The notes under the pieces were generated by a model. That model saw only the letters and a program-made list of their open reading frames with translations. It made no database searches and was not told the DNA's origin. A program made the position numbers and the translations under genes. Positions 10,893 through 21,799 of a stretch of 64,000 nucleotides of DNA are shown piece after piece. Each line of letters opens with the position of its first letter. Position 1 is the first letter of the stretch. Source of the stretch: Mikania micrantha (taxonomy: Eukaryota; Streptophyta; Magnoliopsida; Asterales; Asteraceae); NCBI GenBank assembly GCA_009363875.1, contig CM018683.1:43855815-43919814 (forward strand). Direction: 5' to 3'.

Positions 10893-12585
10893 CTGTTCAT
10901 CAGTTACCATATAAAAATAGCAAAAAAGTAACTACATCAAATGATTATAGAGGTGGCAACATGAAGAAATCTACATGAAACCTCATGCATGATGAACACC
11001 AACATACTATACTAGAAAAAAAAGTAAATGTGTTAATTTGCTCAGTAAGTTCCCTTGAAATCAAGACAATGAAACTATATCATTCTACAACTTTGATGAT
11101 GATTGCCATTCAAGAAACGAGAAGGACCAAAAGTATTTAATACTTTTTTCTCCAAACTAATCAAGCCATATGATCACAAAGTTTTTACAAAAACACCCAT
11201 AAATAGAGACATGATAACCTTTGTAACTATAACGTCATGACAATCTTCAAGACAGCAGGTGGCTGATACTAGTCTACTTCTATCACCTTTTTGGCAATTT
11301 TAAAAAATTTTAAACCAATTTAACAGATACTTTTTGGAAAGCATAGCTGAGGATCACTTGGTTCTAGTAAAACAAACAAACCACATTAGAAAAATAATAT
11401 GATTCATATATACAGAAGAACAGGTTACAAGTTTTTAAAATGAGCAACCTTTAGGGAAGCCAAAAATCATAAACAAGTATTAGATCAAACTAAGTTACAT
11501 GTCTGGCAATATTTAACAAGTTCTACATTATGGGTATTTTTGTTACTAAGATTCAGATTCAAGAAATCATACAAGATGTAAATCTGGACAACTAAGTTTT
11601 CTTTTAGCAAATTCAGGTGGAAGAAAAGAAAATGATGTTGAGCAGCAAAATAAAGAGGGTTTAAAAAAAGAAAAGATAAATCACTATAAACAATGAAAAT
11701 CATGAAACACTCCATATCTTTGATAATTTACTATTTTGTAGCCAGAAGAACATAAAGCCACCCTTTTCAACTGTGATAACCTTTACTAGAAAACTCATGG
11801 GAACTGCCAATGCTATGCTAACCAAAGGGATTGGGTAAAACCCTAGTTGTCAAAGGAGCTCAAGCAAATGCAGAGTTGTTCAGGCGCACGCCACGCACCT
11901 GATGCCCCTTACCCGAATAGGTGCACTCTCGGGCACGTATTCCGGCCAAATTCAGGCCAAGAACCGTCTGAAAAAGTTTAAACATGTCTAAAACAATTAC
12001 ATTAGCCCTAAACAAGCCTAAAATTAACCTAAAACTAGCCCTAAAGAAGCCTAAAACATGCCTAAACACCCTAAAATGCTTTTTTTATACCATGTTGCTA
12101 TGTGTCTCGCATTTTAAGCGCCTTGCGCCTAGGATCCTAGCAATGCACCGTGTCTTGACAAAAATTTGGATGTTCTTCCATTAAAATTTCATGTTACAAG
12201 ACAACAAGAGCAAATGCAATGAACGGACCAAAAAAAGAAAAAAAAAATTATATAAAGGTAACAAAATGGGGAAGAAGTATAGAAGAACTCTAAAAACAGA
12301 AACACCTACCAACGATTATGATCAATGAATAAGCATAATACCCCACTCGGTATACAATAATCAGTGTCATAGACTGAAAATCAAAGCTTCCAACTTTCGC
12401 TATCAGTATTAGCAAATATGGAATCAATAATTTAATATGAATTCGCTTTAAGCAACCAATTAACCTCCTTTCAAAAGCAAATAATAAGAACAGAAACTTA
12501 TCAGATACGTTTCGCACATGCATTTAATAAATCAACAAAAATTCCCTGTTAGGAAGAAGATATCGCTCAAGAATTTATCAAGTAC
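10893..12585 (-). other. 5' UTR intron of NF-YC (predicted)
   Basis: The inferred donor is GAG|GTACTTG at 12585 and the acceptor GAACAG|AG at 10895-10893, 23 bases before the start codon. A long leader intron is common in NF-YC9-type genes (family knowledge). The donor and acceptor are by-eye choices; an alternative AG lies near 10884. The intron holds a MITE-like repeat at 11847-12161 and otherwise AT-rich sequence without a gene. Confidence 0.55.
11847..12161. mobile_element. MITE-like repeat inside the NF-YC leader intron
   Basis: The ends are TTGTCAAAGG and CTTGACAA, a short inverted pair. The inside has the 'GGCGCACGCC ... GCGCCTTGCGCC' GC-rich arms and serial CCTAAAA words seen in a widespread class of plant non-coding repeats. 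No target duplication was recognised. Confidence 0.5.
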
Positions 12586-12845
12586 CTCGTAGTAGTACTT
12601 AAAAACTTCAATCTACTTCGATCAAACGAACAAAAAGTTGGACGATTATCTGGAAAACATAAAAAAAAATGATGAAATTAGTATGGAGAATTGAGCATCG
12701 ATGATGCTGAATACTTAAGCAAGCATGGAGCAGAACCCTTGGTGAATTGATTGATAAGAGATCCGTGGGTCACACCGAGAGCTGACTGCTGAGTTAGGGT
12801 TTACAATTGAGAGGGGAAAGTACGACACTACGACGTATGTAGCAG
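12586..12845 (-). other. 5' UTR exon 1 of NF-YC (predicted)
   Basis: On the minus strand, after a TATA box, there is a pyrimidine-rich leader with CCCTAACTC and TCTCTTATCAATC words, ending at a plausible donor (12586/12585). There is no long open frame. The transcription start near 12845 is inferred from TATA spacing only. Confidence 0.45.
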
Positions 12846-12871
12846 AAATTTATACATGTGCGAGCTTTTGT

Positions 12872-12880
12872 TTTTATATT
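12872..12880 (-). promoter_or_regulatory. TATA box of NF-YC
   Basis: AATATAAAAA on the minus strand, about 30 bases before the inferred leader. A PIF/Harbinger-type MITE begins just 32 bases further upstream, so the distal promoter has been pushed about 300 bp away. Confidence 0.5.
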
Positions 12881-12911
12881 TCCCCTCCAACTTTGGAAAA
12901 TGTCTACATAA

Positions 12912-13215
12912 GACCTACCACAATGGTCGTCCCGCCCGGCCAGCGGGCCTCCTTCCTGCGGCGGCGTCGCACAGGAACACCGCCCCCTTTATTCGTGGCT
13001 CCCGCTGAAAAGCCTCCCATGGCTCCAGCTCCCCGTCTTGAATGGTGCAATGTGATTGGCCCAAAATTTATTAAATGTGGAATGATGTGAAATGGTGGGG
13101 AAAGGTTTTCAGTGGGGTGACCATTGAGGGTGTTAAAGGTTTTCAGTAAAGTGATGAAGTAGCAGAAAATTTCAGTAGGAAAGAGTTTTCAGTGAGATGA
13201 CTGCTATGGATAGCC
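12912..13215. mobile_element. PIF/Harbinger-type MITE at the NF-YC promoter
   Basis: TAA flanks both ends (12909-12911 and 13216-13218). The terminal repeats are GACCTACCACAATGGTC on the left and GGCTATCCATAGCAGTC as the complement of the right end. The inside is GC-rich on the left and carries repeated TTTTCAGTRRGRTGA words on the right. A second copy is at 18265-18531. A 3-bp TAA/TTA duplication with such ends fits the PIF/Harbinger (Tourist-like) class. The 65-residue open frame within it is not a gene. Confidence 0.8.
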
Positions 13216-13249
13216 TAACTGGTTGGTGGGTATCCCGTATTCAATCATG

Positions 13250-13505
13250 ATTAAAATATTCAACAATCTTAGGTTTGTTTTGATTTATATTCATTTACCA
13301 TTTGATGCAACTTTTATTCGAAACTAATTCGGATAAATTTGATAATTTTTTAATACACTTTCGTGTTTCATTAAATTAAAATATTTAACAATGTTAGGTT
13401 TGTTTTGATTTATATTTATTTTACGATTTGCTGTAACTTACTAACTTTTATTCGAAACTAATTTGGATAATATTTGATAATTTTTTGATAAAATTTCGTG
13501 TTTTA
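13250..13505. repeat. Tandem duplication of about 125 bp
   Basis: ATTAAAATATT(C/T)AACAAT begins both halves (13250 and 13375), followed by TTAGGTTTGTTTTGATTTAT, CTTTTATTCGAAACTAATT and TTTCGTGTTT in the same order. Confidence 0.8.
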
Positions 13506-14838
13506 GATATAGCTCTTGGACATATTTTTAATACGCTTTCATGCTTCATATATAAGTTTTTCAATTTTCTTTAACTTTTTAGGTAAATATTTTTTTTCTT
13601 ACATTTTGAACTTGAAATTTTATTTAAACTAAAATATTTAAACAGGTGTTATTTAAAACTATTCCGGGTAAAACATCTTCTTCGAGTAAAATATGAGATT
13701 TTTCTTTTTACTATCATGTTTTGGATATGTCTTTGAGACACTTTTTTTAACTGTTCTATTTTATAACTTCACGTTCTTCTTTTTGCTAATCAGGTATTAC
13801 TTTTTGGGTCTTATTACTTTTTTTAAGTATGATATGACTAATTAGGTATTGAGTTAAATTATTAATTACCAACTGAATTTAATCACGAGTAATGCATATT
13901 GCATTATTGAGTATTATTTTATAATTTTTGGATTTAAAATGATTTAAATTGGGCTTCATCTTGTTCGTCAAATTTTCATGGGGGTCAGTGACAAAATTTT
14001 TTTGGGGGTCGGTCGAGATTACATCGTATATACAACATTAAAAATCAAAAGTTCATAGGGTCGGTCGACCCCCATACACAATGAGTAGGTACGCCCCTGC
14101 TTATCAATACTTTTTTCAAATTTTTTTTTCGTAATTTTTTATGATAAAGTTGAAAATGTTATAATAAGAAATAAAACATTAACAAAAATACGTAAATTAC
14201 GAAGTTGTGTATATGTAACTAAAAAAGTTACGCATGTAACTTATAAAGTTACATATATGTAATCAATATGTATAACATACAACTTACATATATGTAATAA
14301 CATGAAATACATATTTTTTTTTAATTTTTTTTTCTTTTTTGTACATTTCTTATCTTTTAAAAATGAGAAATAAAATAGAAAAAATGAAAAAAAAAATTGG
14401 TAATCTTTTCAAAATTATTATGACATATAAAAATTTTTTATTTGTTCTTTTTTGTTACGTAAAAATCTTTTTTTTTTATCTAATCTTTTCTCCTTCACCT
14501 AACAAGTAAAACTGTAAAAGTAACAAAATTTAACGATTTAGAGTAAGTGTAGGGGGTGGAAAAGTTTTGCCCCTTTATTTCTTTCGTTTTCATGATGCAA
14601 TCATTTCCACTCACATGTAATGCTTTGAAATAATATAATATGGGCCGATTATTTAGATATATAATAACCACTTATTTGAAAATGATTGGTTTCATATACG
14701 GCTTATATAAGACATATACAATGTGCATAAGAACCTACTTTTTAACACTAAAAAAATTGACAAATAATAATTGCTCATATACACCTTATAAAAACGTATT
14801 CAAGAGATATAAATGGTGTGAGAATAACATCATCATAT
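13506..14838. other. AT-rich spacer with a degenerate repeat fragment
   Basis: No gene is supported. At about 13970-14105 there is a GGGGTCGGTCGA...GTCGACCCCC repeat fragment, related in opposite orientation to 19376-19535. At 14200-14300 there are several GTTACATATATGTAA-like palindromes. Confidence 0.5.
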
Positions 14839-15724
14839 CAAGGCCGGCCATAGGGAGGGGCAGGGTGGGCGATCGCCCCAAGCCCGATGATTTAGGGGGC
14901 CTGAATTTTTTTAAAAAAATTATATATTATATATAAAAAAAATTTTATAAGAAATATATGATATCAGTTTTAAAAGGGTGCATCAGCGATCGGGGAATTG
15001 GCAAACCCGACCTCTGTCTTGGATCCAATTTTTTTAGGAGACACAAAATTTTGATATATATGTATATATAGAGAATTGGTTGATGGTTTATTCGGTTCGG
15101 TTTAATTGGTTTTCAATTTCTCCCTATACAAAAACCGAACAAACCGATTAAAATCAAATAAACCGGCTAAAATCAAATAAACCGATCCGAATAAACGAAA
15201 TTTAATTGAATAAACCGATTAAAAACCAAATAAATTGGTTAAGAACTGAATAAATCGATTTGAATAAGTCGAATTTATGCTCATATATTATCATTAAGAT
15301 GATAAATTTAAATCCGAATTTGGTTTAATCAGTTAACCAAACAGACCGAATTCAAAAAAAATTGGAACGATAGCCGAACAAAAAGCCGAAATTCAGATAC
15401 AGTTAGAAACTGAACCGAAAACCGAATTTGGAATTCGGATTGAGGAACCAAAACGAAAACCAAATTCAAAATTCGGTTCGGTTTTTTCAGTTACGAACAC
15501 GGTTTCGGTTTTTTCAGTTACGAATGCAGCTCGGTTTTTTTCAGTTATGAATACGGTTTGTTTTCGTTTTTCTTGAACACCCCTAATTTATATTTGAATT
15601 CGATAAAGTGTCTTTTTTCCTACTCGTCTTGGTCACCTTAATTTTTAGGACCGCCTTTGAAAGGGCCTATTTTTTTTCTCGCCCCAGGCCCCGGAATATT
15701 TTTTGATTCTCGGGGCCGGCTCTA
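14839..15724. mobile_element. hAT-type non-autonomous element with 8-bp target duplication
   Basis: The flanks carry the same octamer, CATCATAT, at 14831-14838 and 15725-15732. The ends are CAAGGCCGGCC and, as complement of the right end, TAGAGCCGGCCCC; GGCCGGCC ends with CGCCCC arms are typical of one plant hAT group. It has no transposase. A segment at 15066-15590 rich in TTCGGTTCGGTTT and its complement, ending GAACACCCCTAA, looks like a second, nested repeat. Confidence 0.8.
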
Positions 15725-15729
15725 CATCA

Positions 15730-16043
15730 TATAATATAGATGTTATTTTGTATTTTATCCTACATCATCTAATTAATCCTCGATGTTCGGATTGACTCTT
15801 TGCTTTATGTTCTTAATAACTTTTTTAAATTTAAAAAAAGATGAAACGGTCATTTAATTAATCCTCGATGTTCATTTGAAAATATATAATAAGATTACAA
15901 AGATGAAAGTATATGAATAGATCACAAGCTTTTCATATGATTTATAATTTAGTATTAAAATTAAAAAAAAAAAAAAACAATGTGCATATGTTATTTGTAT
16001 ATTATGGCATCTAAACAACCACCATCATTAACCACACATATCT
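15730..16043. other. 3' flank of the HIPP gene
   Basis: AT-rich sequence. It probably contains the 3' UTR of the minus-strand HIPP gene directly before 16044; no other feature seen. Confidence 0.4.
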
Positions 16044-17717
16044 TCACATAACATTGCAACTTGAAGTGTTGTTTTCATCACTCGAGTAGTGTGTGAGAAG
16101 CTCACCATGTGGTGCTTGAGGGTAACTGTAGGGCGGATATGGTGGTTCGATATAGCTCGTTGCTGGTGGTAGTCGACCAAACATCAGGGGCTGAAAACTT
16201 TCGTTACCGACTCCTTGTTGGTTCGTCGTTGCACCTTTTAATCGTTGTTGGTAATTGCAGTTTCCGGTCATGGATTCGGGTCTTTTGATAGAACTCATAT
16301 GACCCATGAGATCCATACCACCACCATCATTACTACTACCATCACCACTCACCATAGTCGGCTTCTTCACAGGAATATCATCCATTTCATCATCAAACTG
16401 ATCTTCATCATCATCGTCATCGTCGTTATCATCATCATCATCATCATCATCATCAAACTCATCACCATCATCATCATCATCACCATCAGTGCCATTGTCA
16501 TCATCATTGTCATCATCATTAAGCTCATCCTCATCATTATCATCCTCCTCCTCCTCCTCCTCCTCTTCCTCATCATCACTATGATCATCATCGCCACTCT
16601 CTGAAACCTTAAACTTAACCGACTTTTGCCCATCTTTCCCACCGACACCATCAGGCGGCAACTTAATATCAACCAACTTTGGCGCCAATTTCAAATCTTG
16701 AAACCCTTTTAATTGTTGTGGATCCTGATTTTTAATTTTTCCATCACTTTTGATCTGTATATTCTTAATCAGATCATTAATATGATGATTTTGCTTAGAA
16801 GCAACCAAAATATGTGCAAGTTTCCCTCTTTTTGCAAGCTTTTTGATTAACATCGATGGATCAACATTTCCTGATACTGTCACCGTCCCGTGTTCTGAAT
16901 TTACACCCACAATGTAAACACCTAGATTAAGAAAACATACACATTTATTTATAATTACAAACAATCAAATTGACTGTTGAAATTGCAACACAATACCCTC
17001 AATATTTTGAAGGATTTTCTTCACTTTTCTCTTACAACCATCGCAGTGAATGTTCACTTTCAATGTACAAGTCTGCATTCACAAACAAACACAAAATTAA
17101 AAAAAATTCAAGAAACTCATCTAAAAGCATTTACACAATAACGACACAAATATGAAAATAATAATAATAACAACAAAAAAACAAAGATAAAGGTATGATG
17201 CATGATTATCTCCTAATTTAAATTTTAAAAGTTAATTTTTAGTTTCTTATAATTTATTTGTGTTTACCTTCAAGGTTATTTAGGTTTGGTATAAATATTA
17301 GGGTTTGTTTTCATTTGAAACCAGTTTTTTCTTGATTAAAGTTTGAAGAATAACATTGTTATTGAAGCATTTGTGTTTGTAGTAAATCTTTGGTTATCTA
17401 ATTGTTCTTTAAGTCATTTGATCGTTTCTATAACTGCATCAAGGAATATCTGTTTAATATATTCCAACAATTTGAATCTTAAGATGAACAGATAGACATT
17501 GAGCTATTTATAATTATTTATCAGATGTTTTTTCAGTTAAAATTTTCTTTTTTATGTGTTTTAAATTGAACTCAAATGAAACATGTTGAAATTAGAAAGC
17601 TTTTTAATGGATGAACCACTTAATTAAATTTCAGGGAAAAATCAAAAAAAAAATTGAAGATTTAAATAAAAGTAAATGAAAATGTACCTGAATCTTCAAA
17701 AACTCTTCTTTGCTCAT
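16044..17717 (-). CDS. HIPP: Heavy-metal-associated isoprenylated plant protein (HIPP), 3 exons
   Basis: The predicted CDS is complement(16044-16921, 16997-17072, 17688-17717): 984 bp, 327 residues. Exon 1 encodes MSKEEFLKIQ, exon 2 TCTLKVNIHCDGCKRKVKKI, and exon 3 the rest; all introns are GT-AG. Residues 11-75 are an HMA ferredoxin-like fold with metal-binding Cys20 and Cys23 (CDGC). Residues 146-218 are an almost pure Asp/Glu tract. The C-terminus CNVM is a CaaX prenylation box, so the protein is likely membrane-anchored. HIPPs bind Cd/Cu/Zn and serve in metal handling and stress signalling (family knowledge). The downstream open frame starting at 16964 reads intron sequence and is not the true start. 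The acidic tract is unusually long. Confidence 0.88.
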
Positions 17718-17756
17718 AATTTCCGGTCTAAACAAAGAAAACCCAAAGATACACAC

Positions 17757-17772
17757 AAATATATATATAAGT
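17757..17772 (-). promoter_or_regulatory. TATA-like promoter element of HIPP
   Basis: CTTATATATATATTTG on the minus strand, about 40-55 bases upstream of the HIPP start codon. This implies a very short leader. Inferred from position only. Confidence 0.4.
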
Positions 17773-18264
17773 GCATGTGTTTCTATATATACACACACAC
17801 ATATGGGTAGGATATTATATAAAGGCTAAATAAGATGCGAAGTGTATGAAGTCTATATGAAGTTATCATTATCACATACAAATAAAATTATCACGCATAA
17901 TATATCTATCTGATAATATCATCTGGTATAACAAATTTATATCCGTGCAATAATTATAAGTTATTATCCTTCTATCTCATGCAAACTTTATACACCTCGT
18001 ATACAAAATATACTTTATACTTTAAACTTTACCTACGTGTTTTTGTATATATAATGATGTTCAATTAAGAACTAATATCAATTAAAACTAAAAAACTATT
18101 TATAACATTTAAAAAACATAAGACTAATTTTCCTCTACTTTAAAAGAAATTACTGTCTCAATCATATGATTGTATATAAATATTTTTAATTCTATACAAC
18201 TTTTTGGTTATATATATATATATATATGTAGGGTAGGGGTATTTTTAAAACTCATTCTCAATAA
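17773..18264. other. AT-rich upstream region of HIPP
   Basis: No gene seen. It contains (TA) runs and ends at the MITE at 18265. Confidence 0.4.
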
Positions 18265-18531
18265 GACTACACACAGCGGTTAAGCCGCTGCCCCGGCGGC
18301 CTCCCCAATTTCGGCGGGTTGTAGCGGGAACACCGCTACCCGCAGCCACGGCTCCCGCCAGGGAGGGTTCCACGGCCCCCGCTCCCCGTTGATTTCCTTC
18401 ACTCTTATTGGTCCAATCAAAATTCAAGTGGGTGATGTGAATTAGTGGGGAAGAGTTTTCAGTGGAGTGATGACGTGACATGAAATTTCAGTGGGGAGTG
18501 ATTTTCAGTGGGGTGACCGCTACGGATGGTC
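18265..18531. mobile_element. PIF/Harbinger-type MITE, second copy
   Basis: TAA flanks both ends (18262-18264 and 18532-18534). The left end is GACTACACACAGCGGTTAAG and the complement of the right end GACCATCCGTAGCGGTCACC. It shares CCCCGCTCCCCGTTGA, TTGGTCCAAT-like and TTTTCAGTGGGGTGACC words with 12912-13215, in the same orientation. The small open frames in it are spurious. Confidence 0.8.
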
Positions 18532-18534
18532 TAA

Positions 18535-20001
18535 GAAAACTATGAAAACAATGTAAAAATCATGTAAAAAAACGTTTTTTTTTTTAATTTTTTTTACAGG
18601 TTTGTAACATTATTTAGCACATTTTTAAAAAATAATAAAAAAAACGTCGAGAAAATATTTTAAAAAAAAAATATTTTATAAATCCACGTAAAACATACGT
18701 AACATTTATATGTATATATAAACCCATGTTATATATATAAAAGGGAATGGGACCATAGATAGACATCCCAGCTGCTTCTGTATTTGAGAGTTGGGAGAGT
18801 GAAGGGTCGATCCTTGAGCTGGCTTTGGTGCATGATGTTTTGTATTTTCTAACAAATTATGAGAATTGATTATGCAGATGTTCCTGTGGGTCTAGCTTAC
18901 GATAAGACTGGCTTATGATTCTACCCCTAATATAATATAATATAATATAATATGAGATAATGTATTTTCTAAATTACAACGTTTGAGTCCGTCGACCTAT
19001 AAAGTGACACGATTAATGATGTTAAACAATTATTATTATTATACCACCTAAAACACAAATAATAACACAAAACCCTAAATTATTACCCTCTTCTTCGTTT
19101 TCAACATATATTATTTCACACGTACAATCGATGAAACCAAATTATGCATAACGAGTAGCTTTTTTGTGCATTGATTTCATGTTTTAAATTTTGTAGTTTT
19201 GAACACGCTTTTCTGTAAAATATTTCAAAAAATTGATCCCAAAATTTTAAAATAAATGCATGCAGAAACTTCATTGATTTAAAGGAACTAATAACCTTTA
19301 GGTTTAAATACATAAATTTATAACCAATCTAACACAAGTTTATTTGCTAGAGATTCTCCTTTTTACATAGGAAGTGTCAGGAATGGGTGTACCTAATTAG
19401 ATGTAACGTGGTCGGCCGATACCAATGAAAAAATATTTATTTGTTATATATATATGATTTAATGTCCACCGACCCCAAAGAAATTTTATCCGATCCCTAT
19501 GAAATTTTGACAATCACAATAAAGCCTAATTAAAACCAAAAGTAGTAAAAATAATAACAAAATAACTAAATATGCATTGCTCATGATGAAATTCAATTAC
19601 TAATTAAAAATTTAATTTAATATTCTATCGCTCATATCCCAATATGTTTATTTGTTGGATTTTTTTATCAGTCATTATCAGTATCAATGCGTCTTCATTG
19701 TGCTTGAATATTTGACATAAAGGGAAGCAACACCTTAATTCCAATGGTTTTGTCATTTGGAGTCAACTATGGCACTTATTAATTTGTTAGATAGTTCAAT
19801 TTTTATATGATTTAGTTATTTAGGTATAATATTAAAAGTTGAAACTCGTTATCATGGTATGAAACTTAGTTGATTTAGATATATTTCGTATACTTGGGTA
19901 ATATGCAATTTTTAAAAAGAAAATTTGGACTATTACATTCTTTGAATCTCAAATTTGTTGACTTGAATATTATTCCTATGGCTCAATCATGGGGCATTTC
20001 A
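18535..20001. other. AT-rich spacer with short repeats
   Basis: No gene supported. It holds a pentanucleotide (ATAAT)n run at about 18929-18953. At 19376-19535 it holds a degenerate repeat whose TACCTAATTA, GGTCGGCCGA, CCACCGACCCC and TGAAATTTTGAC order is the reverse complement pattern of 13970-14105. Confidence 0.5.
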
Positions 20002-20325
20002 TGAATCGGGTCATGGATTCGTTTGTGGATGGGGTCATGGTCTTGGTCATGGTTCGGGTCATGGTTTGGTTTGGTTCATGGTTCGGTTCATGGTTTGGGC
20101 TATTGTTCGCGTCATGGTTTAGGTCATGGGTCGGGTTATAGTTCTAATCATGGTTCACGTCATGGTTCAGGTCATGGGTCAAAGCATCGTTCGAATCACG
20201 GTTAGCGTCATGCTTCAAGTCATGGTTTTGGTCATGGGTCAGGTCAAGGATCGGCTCATTTTGGCCATGGGTTGGTTCATGGTTTTGGACATAGGTCGAG
20301 TCATGGTTTTGGACATGGGTCGGTC
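20002..20325 (+). repeat. 12-bp minisatellite, GGTCATGGTTCG-type
   Basis: About 26 head-to-tail units of the form RGTCATGGKTYN with drift. Because 12 is a multiple of 3 the array gives an open frame of His-Gly-Ser/Leu repeats at 20023-20205, but there is no promoter or conserved domain, so I do not call a gene. Confidence 0.88.
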
Positions 20326-20517
20326 CTTCAAGAGAAGGAATGAAGAAAAATTACCCACACTCCAAGGAATGAAAATCATCGAAAGTGAAGGAATCACATT
20401 CCTTGTGGAATGGTGCATTCCATTCCTATATGGTAACCAAACACATTTTTTTTCATTCCAACGTAATGACTCATTCCATTCCATCATTCATTCATACATA
20501 CCAAATGCCACCATAGA
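20326..20517. mobile_element. MITE remnant with GGAATGAAA/CATTCCATTCC arms
   Basis: The left arm repeats GGAATGAA and the right arm ATTCCATTCC, with TGGTAACCAAACACATTTTTT and the terminal TACCAAATGCCACC. This is the usual look of a GGAATG-type plant MITE. Boundaries are approximate. Confidence 0.5.
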
Positions 20518-21055
20518 TCTTGAGCAAGCTCCATAAACCTAAACAAGCCTTTCATTTATGTAATTTTTTATTTAACCTAGTATATACTTTTAGAAGACAA
20601 CATGTTGATATTTTAGTATAACTGGATTAATTTGTTGACTAAAATAATCATATTAAACTTCAAACAAATCGAGAAATGTGAAATAAACACTTTGTTTGAA
20701 TATTGTAGCTTATTGTCAGTCCCAAACAATGATGGTTTTTATATTATCTAGAAATCCGTTTTACGTCATCGAAAAGCTTGAGCCGAATCTAAATGAAACA
20801 AAGCTCAAGTTGGGGATATTCATGTTTGCATATGCATGCTATTAACAAATATGTTGATATTTACTGTTTGGCATCAAATTTTTATAACTATTCGGGATGT
20901 TTGATATTAAGGATAAAAAGGGATAAACGGGAATAAAGCTATATGCATATATTATGAATAAGTAATCTTCTATATGTATTCTATTTATAAATATATTGTT
21001 TCCTTTTCACGTTTGAACTAAGATTGCAGGTCAAACAAATTCATAACAGGTTCTC
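20518..21055. other. AT-rich spacer
   Basis: No gene, RNA or clear repeat recognised. Confidence 0.4.
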
Positions 21056-21500
21056 CTACAAATCCGGACGTGGGAAAGTTGTTGAATTTTGATCATGGAC
21101 TAAATGAAGAACAAACCGTTTATTTGAAAGGGTCTTGGTCATGTCCGAAGTGATGGCGAAATAATAGGAACGACTATAATGACCGTTGTTGTATATCTGT
21201 ACTATATATATTGAGGCATTGATCCATATCAGGGACACAATTCCCTACGCAACATCAGAAATACTCACTTTCACTATTAAATCGATCTCATTGTGGTCTT
21301 TCGTTGTATTCAATTTCTTTATTTAGTAATATATTAGGCAGAGTGATGTTTTTCACCTCCCGAGGTTTTTATGCCGGCAATCCTAAGGGATTAAGGTCTT
21401 TTCCTCGTATAAATCTCGTGTGTTAAGCTGTTTCTTCTATATTATATTCTCAATATCCCTAGGGATTTCTTGGGATAATTTTATTGAAACTTATATATAA
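21056..21500 (+). repeat. LTR-like fragment, second copy (see 7646-8340)
   Basis: It reads TATATATTGAGGCA, GGGACACAAT, TTTCTTTATTTAGTAATA, TTAGGCAGAGTGATG, CACCTCCCGAGG, TAAATCTCGTGTGTTAAGC, ATCCCTAGGGAT. This is the same order as the minus strand of 7646-8340. The two copies are diverged and inverted to each other across the gene-bearing interval. Confidence 0.55.
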
Positions 21501-21799
21501 ATTGTTATTCTGATTATAAAGCACAATACCCCACTTTACTAATTAGGTTTTGTTAAAAATTAAACTTGTTAATTTTTACCCAAAACATTTACATAAAAAG
21601 GTTTTCCTAAACAATTGTTAACCCGTCTGAGGTCCAATTTGTGCATTTGGGTGGCAACAACTGAACTTTCATGGTGTTAGCAATTGCATATTATAATTTG
21701 TGTGTATCTATATAGATTTTAAGGTCTAAATGAATTAAACCTACTTGTGAGTTACTCAAAATTAGATCGGTAAAAAGATTGAACAACGGAGCCTTAATA
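21501..21799. other. AT-rich spacer
   Basis: Nothing recognisable. Confidence 0.35.

Noticed and set aside
12893..13090. 65-residue plus-strand ORF near the NF-YC promoter
   Set aside because: Runs from the promoter into the GC-rich half of a MITE; no conserved features.
16245..16604. Ile-rich plus-strand ORF of 119 residues
   Set aside because: Antisense shadow of the Asp/Glu tract of HIPP.
16044..16964. HIPP starting at the ATG at 16964
   Set aside because: The first 15 codons are intron sequence. The HMA domain continues in an upstream exon (16997-17072) with good GT-AG sites, and the conserved start is at 17717.
18245..18481. 78-residue minus-strand ORF
   Set aside because: Lies almost wholly in the PIF/Harbinger-type MITE; its GC-rich part keeps frames open. 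No domain.
20023..20205. Gly/His/Ser-repeat protein
   Set aside because: By-product of a 12-bp minisatellite; no promoter, domain or codon signal.
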